Source: Nicotiana tabacum
Lineage: Eukaryota > Streptophyta > Magnoliopsida > Solanales > Solanaceae
Assembly: GCF_000715075.1 (NCBI RefSeq)
Contig: NC_134081.1
Span: forward strand, 63,677,653 to 63,741,652
DNA: 64,000 bases
Reading direction: 5' to 3'
Under the pieces are notes generated by a model. That model was not told the origin of the DNA and made no database searches. It worked only from the letters and a program-made list of their open reading frames with translations. The translations under genes were made by a program, and so were the position numbers. Positions 34,090 to 49,801 of this stretch are shown one piece after another; within the stretch, counting starts at the first letter, position 1; each line of letters starts with the position of its first letter.

Positions 34090-37000
34090 ATGGTGAGAAC
34101 ATGTAATACCTCTACCGATGGACAGGGACCAGAACCCCCGGTAGAAACTATGGCCAGGGGTAGAGGTCAAGGTTGAGGTCGTGCTAGAGGCCGAGGTAGA
34201 GGCCGGGGTAGAGCTCAGTCCAGAGCTCGAGCAGTTGCACCTGTTGTAGAACCTCAGGTGGACCTTCAGGAGGAGGTTCCAGTTCAGAATGTACTAGTTA
34301 GACCAGTTCAGGTCCCGGAAGGATTTATAGCCACTCCAGTACTTCAGGACGCTCTAGTCCATTTCGTAAGTCTTACGGAGGGCGTGGCCCAGAATGGTAC
34401 ATTTCCAGTGGCACCAGCCATCTCATAGGCTGAGGGAGGAGCACAAACTCCCACTACTCCCGCTCTGGAGCAGATGGCTCCCCAAAATCAGGCTCCAGCG
34501 GTCCCGCCAGTTGGGGTAGTTCAGCCAATTGTTGCGGCACAGATCGGTGATAGGCCCGCCATGTCTTTTGAGGAATTATTGAGATTGGATAAGTTTACCA
34601 AGCTCTTTCCAGTTCAGTTCAGTGGTACACCATCTGAGGACCCACAGGATTATCTTGAACGCTGCCACGAGGTGCTGCGGAACATGGGTATAGTTGAGAC
34701 CAATGGGGTTGATTTTGCTGTATTTTAGATGACGGGTTCTGCCAAGAGGTGGTGGAGAGATTATACATTGACCCGACCAGTCGGATCGCCTGCACTTACC
34801 TGGGAGTAGTTCTCTTAGCTATTTCTGGAGAAGTTCCTTCTTATCACACTGAGAGAGGAATTTCGCAAGCAATTTGAATGTCTACAACAGGGCAGTATGA
34901 CTGTTACTCAGTATGAGTCCCGTTTTGTGGATTTGGCCCGTCATGCTCTCCTTTTACTACCTACGGAGGGAGAGAGAGTGAGGAGGTTTATTTAGGGACT
35001 CACTCACCCTATCAGACTTCAGATGGCCAAGGAGATCGGAAGTGAGATTTCTTTTCAGGCGGCTGCTAATGTCGCAAGGAGGATCGAGATGGTTCTTGCA
35101 CAGGAGAGAGGGCAAAGGTCTGATAAGAGTCCTCCTCAGTTCGGTGGTTACAGTGGTGCCTCGTTTGGAGGCAGAGGTAATTTTGGTAGGGGTCATCCTC
35201 CCAGACCGTTTCATTCAGCACTTCATGCATCTCCCAATGCTTCAGGGAGTCACGGTCCTATTATGCCTTACTCTGGGCAACCAGTATTCAGTGCACATTC
35301 AGCTCCTATTAGTGCACCACCACTCCAGAGTTACTACAGTGGTTATCCGGCCCATTTGGGTCAGCTTTAGCTTCAGCAGCCACGACATCAGGATGGGTGT
35401 TATGAGTGTAGGAACATTGGTCACATCAGGAGGTATTGCCCTAGATTGGCAAGTAACAGATCTTAGCAGGATTCTCATGCCATCATACCAGTACCAGTTG
35501 CTTCATCTCCTGCTCAGCCAGCTAGAGGTAGGGGTCAGGCAGCTAGAGGTGGAGGTCAGGCCATTAGAGGTGGAGGTCAGGCCATTAGAGGTGGAGGTTA
35601 GACCGTTAGAGGTGAAGGCCAGCCAGTTAGAGGCCGTCCTAGAGATGCAGTTCAGAGTGGTGGGGCCCAGCCCCGATTTTATGATTTTCCAGCTAGGCCT
35701 GAGGCCGAGTCATATGATGTTGTGATAACATATATTATTCCAGTTTGCCACAGAGATGCTTCAGTTCTATTTGATCTAGGATCTACTTATTCATATGTGT
35801 CCTCCTATTTTGCTTCGTATTTGGTTGTGCCTTATGATTCTCTGAGTGCTTCTGTGTGTGTATCTATACGGGTGGGAGACTTTGTTATAATAGATCATGT
35901 CTATCGTTCATGAGTGGTTACTATTGGTAATCTTGAGACTAGTGTGGATCTTCTACTTCTTGATATGGTATATTTTGATGTCATCTTGGGTATGGATTGC
36001 CTGTCTCCTTATCATGCTATATTGGACTGTCATGCCAAGACAGTGACCTTATCTATGCCGGGGTTACCTCGGTTAGAGTGGAAAGGAACTCCTGGCCATT
36101 CTTCCAGCAGGGTTATTTCTTATATGAAAGCTCGGTGTATGGTAGAGAAAGGGTGTCTAGCCTATTTGGCTTATATTTGCGATCTCAGTGCGAATGTCCC
36201 TTCGATGGACTCAGTACCAGTTGTTCATGAATTTTCAGAAGTATTTCCTGCAGATCTGTCGGGGATGTCACCCGATAGAGATATTGACTTCTGTATTGAT
36301 TTGGCTCTGGGCACTCAGCCCATTTCTATTCCACCATACCTTATGGCCCCGCCATAGTTGAAAGAATTGAAAGAGCAGTTACAAGACTTGCTTGATCAGG
36401 GATTCATTAGACCCAGTGTCTCGCCCTGGGGTGCACCAGTATTATTTGTAAAGAAGAAAGATGGCTCTATGCGGATGTGTATAGACTATCGGCAGTTGAA
36501 CAAGGCCACTATCAAAATCAAATATCCGCTGCCAAGAATTGATGACTTATTTGATCAGCTTCAGGGTGCCAAGGTATTTTTGAAGATTGATTTGAGATCT
36601 GGTTACCATCAGTTGAAGATTAGGACATCTGATGTCCCTAAAACAGCTTTTCGAACTTGGTATGGGCATTACGAATTCCTAGTGATGTCATTTGGGTTGA
36701 CAAATGCCCTAGCAGCATTTATGGATTTGATGAATCGGGTATTCAAGCCTTATTTGGATTCTTTTGTGGTTGTAGTCATTGATGATATCTTGATTTACTC
36801 CAGCAGTCAAGAGGAATATGAGTAGCATCTTCGAAGTGTGCTTCACACCTTGAAGAATAATCAGTTATATGCCAAGTTTTCAAAATGTGAGTTTTGGTTA
36901 GACTTAGTTGCCTTTTTGGGGCATGTTGTATCGGCAGAAGGCATAAAGGTGGATCCTAAGAAGATTGAGGTTGTTCAGAATTGGCCTAGACCTACTTCAG

Positions 37001-39143
37001 TTACAGAGATCCGGAGTTTCCTGGGTTTAGCAGGTTATTATCGTCGGTTCGTGGAAGGGTTTTCATCTATAGCAAGCCCATTGACCAGATTGACCCAGAA
37101 AGGTGTCCCATTCAGATGGTCAGACGAGTGTGAGTTGAGCTTTCAGAATCTTAAAACCGCTTTGACTACGGTGCCAGTGTTGGTATTACCCACAGGTTCA
37201 GGATCGTATACGATATGTTGTGACGCATCTCACATTAGGATTGGTGCAGTATTAATGCAAGATGGCAAGGTAATTTCATATGCGTCGCGGCAATTGAAAG
37301 TTCACGAGAAGAATTATCCAGTTCATGACTTAGAATTGGCAGCCATTGTTCATGCGCTGAAGATTTGGAGGCATTACCTCTACGATGTCTCATGTGAGGT
37401 ATTTACCGATCATCGTAGCCTTCAGTATCTGTTCAAACAAAAGGATCTTAATTTGAGGCAGAGAAGATGGTTGGAGTTGTTGAAAGACTATGATATCACC
37501 ATTTTGTATCACCCCAGAAAGCCAATGTGGTGGCCGATGCTTTGAGTAGAAAGGCTGTGAGTATGGGCAGTCTTGCGTATATTCCGGTTGGTGAGAGGTC
37601 ATTAGCTGCAGATGTTCAGACTTTGGCTAATCAATTCGTGAGGTTAGATGTTTCATAACCCAGTCGGGTTCTAGCTTGCACAACCGCTCGGTCTTCTTTA
37701 TAAGAGCGCATCAGAGAGAGGCAGTATGATGATCCTCATTTACTTGTCCTTAAGGACATGGTGTGTTACGGTGATGCCAAACAGGTTTCTATGGGGGAAG
37801 ATGGGGTTCTGCGAATGCAGGGTCGTATTTGTGTGCCTAATGGGGATGGGCTTCGTGAATTAATTCTTGAAGAAGCACACAGTTCCAGGTATTCTATTCA
37901 TCCAGGTACCGCCAAAATGTATCAAGATTTGCGGAAACATTATTGGTGGAGGAGAATGAAAAAGGATATAGTTGCATATGTAGCTCGGTGTCTGAATTGT
38001 CAGCAAGTTAAGTACGAGCATCAGAGACCTGGTGGTCTGCTTCAGAAGTTAGAAATTCTTGAGTGGAAGTGAGAGCGTATCACTATGGATTTTGTTGTTG
38101 GGCTCCCACGGACTCAGAGAAAATTTGACGTAGTTTGGGTCATTGTGGACAGGTTGACCAAGTCAGCACATTTTATTCCAGTGGCAGTTACCTATTCTTC
38201 ATAGAGGTTAGCTGAAATTTACATACGTGAGATTGTCCGCCTTCACAGTGTGCCCGTGTCTATTATTTCAGATCGAGGTACGCAGTTTACCTCACATTTC
38301 TGGAGGGCTGTACAGCGTGAGATAGGCACGCGGGTGGAGTTAAGTATAACATTTCATCCACAGACAGACGGACAGTCAGAGCGCACTATTCAGATATCGG
38401 AAGATATGCTCCGCGCTTGTGTTATAGACTTTGGAGGTTCTTGGGATCATTTCTTGCCACTTGCGGAGTTTGCTTATAATAATAGCTACCAGTCGTGCAT
38501 TCAGATGGCTCCATATGAGGCATTATACAAAAGGCGATGCCGATCGCCGGTTGGTTGGTTTGAACCGGGAGAGGCTTAGTTGTTGGGTACCGATTTGGTA
38601 CAGGATTTCTTGGATAAGGTCAAGATTATTCAGGATCGACTTCGCACAACTCAGTCTAGGCAAAAGAGTTATGTCGACCGTAAAGTTCATGATATTGCAT
38701 TCATGGTTGGAGAAAGAATATTTCCCCGGGTTTCACCTATGAAAGGTGTAATGAGGTTCGGAAAGAAGGGCAAGTTGGGCCCTAGATATATCGGACCCTT
38801 TGAAATTCTTGAAAGGGTGGATGAAGTAGCCTACAAGCTTGCATTACCACCTAGTTTATCAGCGGTTCATCCGGTGTTCCATGTGTCTATGCTCCGAAAA
38901 TATCATGGTAATCCGTCCCATGTGTTAGATTTCAGCTCAGTCCAATTGGATAGAGATTTGACTTATGAGAAGGAGCCAGTGGCTATTCTAGCCCGGCAGG
39001 TCCGACAGTTGAGGTCTAAGAGTTATCCTTCAGTTCGGGTGCAATGGAGAGGTCAGTCGGTAGAGGCATCTACCTGGGAGTCCGAGTCGGACATGCAGAG
39101 TAAATATCCACACTTATTCACCAGCTTAGGTACTTTTTCCTAA
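34090..39143 (+). pseudogene. Element A gag-pol polyprotein, broken
   Basis: From the ATG at 34090 gag, protease, RT and RNase H lie in one frame to about 37515, showing that this lineage encodes a single fused polyprotein. Domains: Arg/Gly-rich N-terminus, capsid core (about 34590-34730), zinc knuckle CYECRNIGHIRRYC (about 35400), RGG-like heptads (about 35520-35640), protease FDLGSTYSYVS (35770), RT with [10 protein letters not shown] (36774), RNase H VFTDHRS, integrase (37870-38580) with SDRGTQFTSHFW intact (38267), and chromodomain with RVQWRGQSVEASTWE (39040). About a dozen in-frame stops include 34728, 36356, 36823, 38069 and 38578. One frameshift lies near 37515. Confidence 0.94.
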
Positions 39144-39170
39144 CTCCGTTCGAGGACGAACAGTTATTTT

Positions 39171-39182
39171 AGAGGTGGAGAA
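39171..39182 (+). other. Polypurine tract of element A
   Basis: AGAGGTGGAGAA immediately precedes the 3' LTR. Confidence 0.88.
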
Positions 39183-41860
39183 TGTGATGACCCAAAATGT
39201 CATCTTTAAATTTAATAAGTAATTCTGTGTTCTCAGACCTCGAAAAGTACCATTTATCATTCCTCGACTTGCGTGCATAGTCCGTACAATTTTTCGGAAA
39301 GTTTTTATGTGAAAAATGGATTAAAATGGGAAATAGAGCTTTAAAACTCAACTAAGTTGACTTTGGTCAACATTTTGAGAAAACAGACCAAGATCAGTAT
39401 TTTGAAAATTTTGGTAGGTACGTATCATGATTTGGGACTTGGGCGTATGTCCGGAATCGAATTCCGAGGTCCCTAGCCCGAGTTATGGAATTTCGATGAA
39501 AAATTAAAAGCTTGAAAGCTTAATGGTTTCTAAGAAATTACTGATGTTGGATTTATTGACCTCGGGTCCGTATTTTGGTTCCAGAGCCCGGTATAGGTCC
39601 ACTATAATATTTATGACTTGTCTGCCGAATTTGGTGAGAATCGGAGTTGATTTGACGTGATTCGGATATCCGATTGTAAAAATATAAGTTTTAAAATTTT
39701 CTTAAAAACTTCCTTTGATTTGGTGTCCGATTCGTAGTTCTAGGTGTTATTTTGGCGATTTGATCATGCGAGCAAGTTCGTATGATGTTTTAGAACTTTT
39801 GTGCATGTTTGGTTTGGAGCCCCGAGGGCTCGGGTGAGTTTCGGATAGGCTACAGGATGATTTCGGACTTAGGAAATCTGGTTTTCTGCAGACTTCAGGC
39901 TTCTGGTGTGTTCTTCTTTGCGTTCGCGAAGGTACTCTTGCGAACCCGAAGAGAAAATTGGGCTGGCACGTTTTGTGCTTCGCGTTCGCGACATAGTGAC
40001 CACGTTCGCGAAGGCTTGAGGTTCAAAGCTTAGCCTTCGCGATAGAAGCCTCGCGTTCGCGAAGGGAAAGAGACTGGCCAGGAAAAATTAGCCTTCGCGT
40101 TCGCGAAGGGCATCTTGCGTTCGCGAAGGCCAAGCCAGGCATGCATCGCGTTCGCGAGGTAGCCCTCGCATTCGCGGAGAGTAAATTTGACAGCACATAA
40201 TTGTGCTTCGCGAACGCGAGGCACTGACCGCGTTCACGAAGGGTAAAAATCCCAGAAACAGAACTTAAGATCTGGAAATGGGGTTTCGACTCATTCTCAA
40301 TTCTTTTCCATTTTTGAACTCGGGTAAGGCGATTTTTGGGCGATTTTCTGGGGAAAACATTGGGATTTGAAGCTTTCGGAGGCAAATTTAAAAGGAAAAG
40401 CTGTGGTTGAATAATTGATTGGAAGTCGCAAAGCTTGAGGGAATAGAACCCTTAAATTATTTGTTATGTGAAATGCATGTGAACGACGTATAAGCGAGGT
40501 GACGAATGTCTATACGTCGTCAAATTAATTGTTTGCCTGCTTACTTGAAAAAAAAATCATAAGCTATTTTTAATCATAAATTAATTATTATAATAATTGT
40601 TTCTCTTTTATTCTTTGTCAAATATTAATTCTTGAATTCCTGCATTAATTGTTACATGCTATTTGAATTATGTAATTTAATTGTTATTTGACATTTAGCA
40701 TATTAAATATTAAACTGCCTATTTTCTCTCTGATTTCTATAATAATTTGCTATTTGTCATTGTTTGTTTTATAATTAAATCATAATTGTTGTATACTTGT
40801 TGTCTTATAATTTTATATTAATTGTTGCATTTATTGGGGAAATTTCTTCTATAATTATTTATTGAAATGGATATATTGGAGGATCGGGTTGCACGCCGCA
40901 ACAGACTTATTAAAAGTTAATATTGGAGGATCGGGTTGCACGCCACAACAGACTTATTAAAAGTTAATATTGGAGGATCGGGTTGCACGCTGCAACAGAC
41001 TTATTGAAAAGTCAATATTGGGGGATCGGATTGCACGCCGCATGAGACTTATTTAAAAGTCTATATATATACTTGATTGAAATAAATATATGATAGACTT
41101 GATTAAAATGAATATATTGGAGGAGCGGGTTGCACGCCGCAACAGAACCGAATGTGAATATATTGTGAGAGCGGGTTGCACGCTGCAACAGAATTGAATG
41201 TGAATATATTGTGAGAGCGGGTTGTACGCTACAACATAATTGATAGGAATGATAATTGGTTATGACTGTTGTGTTGGCTTCAGTTATTATAAATGAGTTA
41301 CCTATTTTATTTCTATTATTGTTGCTACTATTAATATTGCGTATAGGTAATGTAAGTGACCCGCCTTAGCCTCGTCACTATTTCGTCGAGGTTAGGCTCA
41401 GCACTTACCAATATATGAGGTCGGTTGTACTGATACTACACTCTGCATTTCTTGTGCAGATTTTGGAGTTGGTCCCAGCGGCGTACCGTAGACTTGCTCG
41501 GATTTCAGCTACAAGAGGAGACTTGAGGTATAACTGCATGTCGTCCGCAGTTTCTGAGTCCGCATCTATTTTACTTTAGCTGTATGTTTATTTCCAGAAA
41601 GCTTTATTTTATTCAGACCTTATTTGTATTTATTCTAGAAGCTCGTGCACTTGTGACACCAATTCTGGGATGGTATTTAGACATCGTTGTTTTTATGGAT
41701 TATTCACTATATTTCAAACTTGCTTCCGCATTTGTTCTTGGATTATTAATAATTTAAAAATTATTTAAAAATTGGTTAATATTATTCTAACGTTGGCTTG
41801 CCTAGCAAGTGAAATATTAGGCGCCATCACGGTCCGAAGGTGAAATTTCAGGTCATGACA
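39183..41860 (+). repeat. 3' LTR of element A
   Basis: 2678 bp, closely similar to the 5' LTR. Differences: a deletion at about 40433 removes roughly 27 bases including the GGTAAGT site, there is one fewer minisatellite unit, and the stem-loop reads CTGCAT-TTCTT-GTGCAG (41443-41459) with a T-G wobble. It ends GGTCATGACA. Confidence 0.93.
40865..41240 (+). repeat. Minisatellite in A 3' LTR, about 7 units
   Basis: Same core as the 5' LTR array (GATCGGGTTGCACGCCGCAA). Confidence 0.88.
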
Positions 41861-41865
41861 ATAAT

Positions 41866-44547
<2,682 letters not shown>

Positions 44548-44560
44548 TTCTCCACCTCTA
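44548..44560 (-). other. Polypurine tract of element B
   Basis: On the minus strand TAGAGGTGGAGAA directly before the 3' LTR. Confidence 0.88.
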
Positions 44561-44587
44561 AAACAAACGTTCGTCCTCGAACGAAAT

Positions 44588-47500
44588 TAGAAAAGTACCT
44601 GAGCTGGTGAAAATGTGTGGATATTTACTCCTCATGTCCGACTCGGACTCCTAGGTAGCTGTCACAATTGATTGACCTCTCCATTGCACCCGAACTGAAG
44701 GATAACTCTTAGACCTCAACTGTCGGACCTGTCGGGCTAGAATAGCTACCGACTGCTCTTCGTAAGTCAAATCCTTGTCCAATTGGACTGAGCTAAAATC
44801 TCACACATGGGACGGATCACCATGATATTCTCGGAGCATAGACACATGGAACACCGGATGAACCATTGATAAACTAGGTCGTAATGCAAGCCTGTAGGCT
44901 ACTTCACTCACCCTTTCAAGAATTTCGAAGGGTCCTATATACCTAGGGCTCAACTTGCCCTTCTTTCCAAACCTCATTACACCTTTCATAGGTGAAACCC
45001 GGAGCAATACTCTTTCTCCAACCATGAATGTAATAACATGAACCTTATGGTCGGCATAACTCTTTTGCCTAGACTGAGCTGTGCGAAGTCCATCCTGAAT
45101 AACTTTGACCTTATCCAAGGCATCCTGTACCAAATTGGTACCCAACAACTGAGCCTCTCCTGGTTCAAACCATCCAACTAGCGAACGACACCGTCTCCCG
45201 TATAATGCTTCATATGGAGACATCTGAATGCTCGACTGGTTGCTGTTATTATAGGCAAACTCCGCAAGTGGCAAGAACTGATCGCAAGAACCTCCAAAGT
45301 CTATAACACAAGCGCAAAGCATATCTTTCAATATCTGAATAGTGTGCTCTGATTGTCCGTCTGTCTGTGGAAGAAATGTTGTACTCAACTCAACCCGCGT
45401 ACCTAACTCACGTTGTATAGCCCTCCAGAAGTGCGAGGTAAACTGCATACCTCGATTTGAAATAATAGACACGGGCACATCGTGAAGGCGGACAATTTCA
45501 CGAATGTAAATTTCAGCTAACCGCTCTGAAGAATAGGTAACTGCCACTGGAATGAAATGTGCCAACTTGGTCAACCTGTCCACAATGACTCAAACTGCGT
45601 CAAATTTTCTCTGAGTCCGTGGGAGTCCAACAGAAAAATCCATAGTGATACGCTCCCTCTTCCACTCAGGAATTTCTAACTTCTGAAGAAAACCACCAGG
45701 TCTCTGATGCTCGTACTTGACTTGTTGACAATTTAGACACCGAGCTACATATGCAACTATATCCTTCTTCATTATCCTCCACTAATAATGTTGTTGTAAA
45801 TCTTGATACATTTTGGCGGCACCTGGATGAATAGAATACCTGGAACTGTGTGCCTCTTCAAGAATTAATTCACGAAGCCCATCCACATTAGGCACACAAA
45901 TACGACCCTGCATTCGCATAACTCCATCTTCCCCCACGGCAACCTGTTTGGCATCATCGTGCCGCACCGTGTCCTTAAGGACGAGTAAATGAGGATCATC
46001 ATACTTTCGCTCTCTGATGCACTCATATAAAGAACACCGAGTGACTATGCAATCTAGAACCCGACTGGGCTCAGAAACATCTAACCTCACGAACTGATTA
46101 GCCAAAGTCTGAACATCTGCAGCTAACAGCTTCTCACCAACCGGAATATAAGCAAGACTGCCCATACTCACAACCTTTCTACTCAAAGCATTGACCACCA
46201 CATTGGCCTTTCTAGGGTGATTCAAAATAGTGATATCATAGTCCTTCAACAGCTCCAACCATCTTCTCTACCTCAAATTGAGATCCTTTTGTTTGAATAG
46301 ATATTGTAAGCTACGATGATCAGTAAATACATCACACGAGACACCGTATAGGTAATGCCTCCAAATCTTCAGCGCATGAACAATGGCTGCCAATTCCAAG
46401 TCATGAACATGATAATTCTTCTCGTGAACTTTCAACTGCCATGAAGCATATGCAATCACCCTGCCATCTTGCATCAATATTTCACCAAGCCCAATGCGAG
46501 ATGTATCACAATACACCGTATAAGATCCTGAACATGTGGGTAATACTAACAATGGTGTCGTAGGCAAAGCGGTCTTGAGCTTCTGAAAACTCAACTCACA
46601 CTCGTCTGACCATCTGAATGGGGCACCCTTCTGGGTCAATTTGGTCAATGGAGATGCTATAGATGAAAATCCCTCCACAAACCGGCGATAATAACCTGCC
46701 AAACTCAGGAAACTCCGGATCTCTGTAGCTGAAGTAGGTCTAGGCTAATTCTGAAAAGCCTCAATCTTCTTAGGATCCACTTTTATACCTTCTGCCGATA
46801 CAACATGCCCCAAAAAGGCAACTGAGTCTAACCAAAATTCACATTTTGAAAATTTTGCATATAATTGATTATTTTTCAAGGTCTGAAGCACAATCCGAAA
46901 ATGTTGCTCATGCTCCTCTCGATTGCTGGAGTGAATCAAGATATCATCAATGAATACAACCACAAAAGAATCCATATAGGGTTTGAATACCCGGTTCATC
47001 AAATCCATAAATGTTGTTAGGGCATTTGTCAGCCCAAAGGACATCATTAGGAATTTTTAATGCCCAAACCTAGTTTGAAATGCTGTCTTAGGGACATCGA
47101 ATGCCCTAATCTTCAACTGATGATAACCAGACCTCAAATCGATCTTCGAAAATACCTTGGCACCCTGAAGCTGATCAAATAAGTCATCAATTCTTGGCAA
47201 CAGATATTTGTTTTTGATAGTGGCCTTGTTCAACTGCCGATAATCTATACACATCCGCATAGAGCCATCTTTCTTCTTTACAAATAGTACTGGTGCACCC
47301 CAGGGCGAGACACTGGGTATAATGAATCCCTGATCAAGAGAGACTTGTAACTGCTCCTTCAATTCTTTCAACTCCGGCAAGGCCATATGGTATGGTGGGA
47401 TAGAAATGGGTTGAGTGCTCGGAGCTAAATCAATACAGAAGTCAATATCTCTATCATGTGGCATTCCTTACAGATTTGCAGGAAATACATATGGAATTTC

Positions 47501-49600
47501 ACGGACAATTGGAACTGAATCCATAGAAGGAACTTCTGTGCTGGGATCGCGAATATAAGCCAAATAAGCTAGACACCCCTTCTTGACCATACGACGAGCT
47601 TTCACATAAGAGATAACCTTGCTGGTAGAATGGCCAAGAGTACCTTTCCACTCTAGTCGAGGTAACCCCGGCATGGCTAAGGTCACCGTTTTGGCGTGAC
47701 AATCCAATATAGCATGATAAGGTGACAGCCAATCCATACCCAAGATGACATCAAAATTTACCATGTCAAGTAGTAGAAGATCCACGCTAGTCTCAAGACT
47801 CCTAATAGTAACCACACACGAACGATAGACATGATCTACCACAATAGAATCTCCCACCGGTGTGGACACACATACAGAAGCACTCAGAGAATCATGAGGC
47901 ACAACCCGATATGAAGCAAAATAGTAGGACACATAAGAATAAGTAGATCCTGGATCAAATAGAACTGAAGCAGCTCTATGGCAAACTAGAACAATACCTT
48001 TGATCACTGCATCGGATGACTCGGCCTCAAATCTAGCTGGAAAAGCATAAAATCAGGGTTGAGCCCCACCACTTTGAACCGCGTCCCTGGAACGGCCTCT
48101 AACTGGATGGCCTCCACCTCTAACGACCTGACCTCTACCTCTAGTTGTCTGACCCCTGCCCCTAGCTGGCTGGGCGGGTGGCAAAACAGCCGGTGCTGGA
48201 ACCATAGCACGGGAACTCTGCAACTATGAACTGCCCGATGCCCGAGAGCAAAATCTAGCAATGTGTCTCGGATCACCACAAGTATAACAGGTCTTTGGCT
48301 GTTGTGACTGCTGACCCTGGAACTGGCCATGTCGACCTGGATAACCACTCTGATGACTCCAGATCGGAGGTGCACTAATAGGAGCTGGTGGTGCACTGTA
48401 AGCTAGCTGGTCGAAATAAGACACGTAAGGATCGTGACCACCTGAAGCACTTTGGGATGCCTAGAGCACTGAGTGAAACGGCCTGGGAGGATGGCCTCTA
48501 CCAAAATTACCCCTGCCTCCAGACGAAGCACCACTGAACCCACTGAACTGATAAGGCCTCTTATCAGACCCCTGCCCTCTCTCTTGTGCAAGAACCATAT
48601 CGATCTTTCTCGCAACATTAGCAGCCTCCTGAAAGAAAATCTCACTTCCGGTCTCCTTGGCCATCTGAATTCTGATAGGGAAAGTGAGGCCCTCAATAAA
48701 CCTCTGCACTCTCTCTCTCTCTCTCTCTCTCAGTAGGTAGTAAAAGGAGAGCATGGTGGGTTAAATCCACAAAACGGGTCTCGTATTGAGTAACAGTCAT
48801 GCTGCCCTGCTGGAGACGCTCAAATTGCCTGCGGTAATCCTCTCTCAATGTGATAGGGAGGAACTTCTCTAGAAATAGCTGTGAGAACTGCTCCCAGGTC
48901 AATACAGGCGATCTAACTGATCTGGTCAATGTATAATCTCTCCACCATCTCTTGGCGGAACCTGTCATCTGAAATACAGCAAAATCAACCCCATTGGTTT
49001 CAACTATACCCATGTTCCGCAATACCTCCAGGCAGTGGTCAAGATAATCCTGTGGGTCCTCAGAAGGTGTACCATTTAAGTGAACTGGAAAGAGCTTAGT
49101 AAACTTGTCCAACAACAATAAAGCCTCAGAAGACATGGCGGGCCTATCACCGGCCTGCGCCGCAATAACTGGTTGAACTACCCCAACTGGCGGGGCTGCT
49201 GGAGCCTGATACTGGGGAGCCATCTGCTCCAGAGCGGGAGTAGTGGGAGTTTGTGCTCTCCCCCAGCCTGTGAGACGGCTGGTGCCACTAGAAATGTATC
49301 ATTCTGGGCCACACCCTCCATAAGGCTCACCAAACGGACTAGAGCATCCTGAAGTACTGGAGTAGCTATGAATCCTTCCAGGACCTGGACTGGTATAATA
49401 TGTACGGTCTGAGGTGGAACCTCTACTTCCAAATCCACTTGAGGTTCTACAACAGGTGATGCTGCTCGAGCTCTAGACTGGGCTCTACCTCTGCCTCTGC
49501 CTCTAGCACGACCTCGACCTCGACCTCTACCCCTGGTCATAGTTGCCACCAGGGACTCTGGTCCTTGTCCATCGGTAGATGTATTACGTGTTCTCACCAT
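44588..49600 (-). pseudogene. Element B gag-pol polyprotein, broken
   Basis: The start ATG at 49600 gives MVRTRNTSTD and an Arg/Gly-rich tract. A frameshift lies near 49220. The capsid region then runs to a CT-microsatellite frameshift (48709-48731), and the first frame resumes. The zinc knuckle CYTCGDPRHIARFC (about 48250-48290) is intact. Protease FDPGSTYSYVS (about 47955). RT (about 47400-46850) has IDYRQLNK and [10 protein letters not shown]. RNase H follows (46700-46280). Integrase has the zinc segment (45860-45700) and SNRGMQFTSHFW, where the catalytic Asp is Asn. The chromodomain remnant lies near 44700. Stops (46260, 45780, 45590, 44800) mostly replace Trp or Gln codons. Confidence 0.94.
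48709..48731. repeat. CT/GA microsatellite inside B gag
   Basis: Eleven CT units plus C. On the coding (minus) strand they encode ERERERE. The gag frame differs on either side, so expansion or contraction here caused a frameshift. Confidence 0.93.
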
Positions 49601-49787
49601 CTGCGAGAGAATAAGAATAGAATGATTCAATCATCGATGATAGAATAAGATCGCACGGCAGAATAAGAAAGAAGTGATATTGTTCCTAAACTTCATAGCC
49701 TCGGAAAGATAAGTACAGACATCTCCGTATCGATCCTTCAGACTCTACTAAGCTTGCTCGTGACTCGTGAGACCTAAGTAACCTAGT

Positions 49788-49799
49788 GCTCTGATACCA
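49788..49799 (-). other. Primer-binding site of element B
   Basis: TGGTATCAGAGC on the minus strand, 2 bases inside the 5' LTR. Confidence 0.92.
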
Positions 49800-49801
49800 A
49801 C

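Larger units (their letters stand above)
31161..41860 (+). mobile_element. Element A: full-length chromovirus-type Ty3/gypsy retrotransposon, inactive
   Basis: 5' LTR 31161-33888, primer-binding site 33891-33902 (TGGTATCAGAGC), gag-pol 34090-39143, polypurine tract 39171-39182 and 3' LTR 39183-41860. The perfect duplication ATAAT is at 31156-31160 and 41861-41865. Total 10.70 kb. It lies inside B's 3' LTR, in the opposite orientation, making it the youngest insertion in this stack (third level). Its interior resembles B's and E's, but its LTR minisatellite and inverted-repeat motif differ. In-frame stops and one frameshift in pol make it inactive. Confidence 0.95.
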
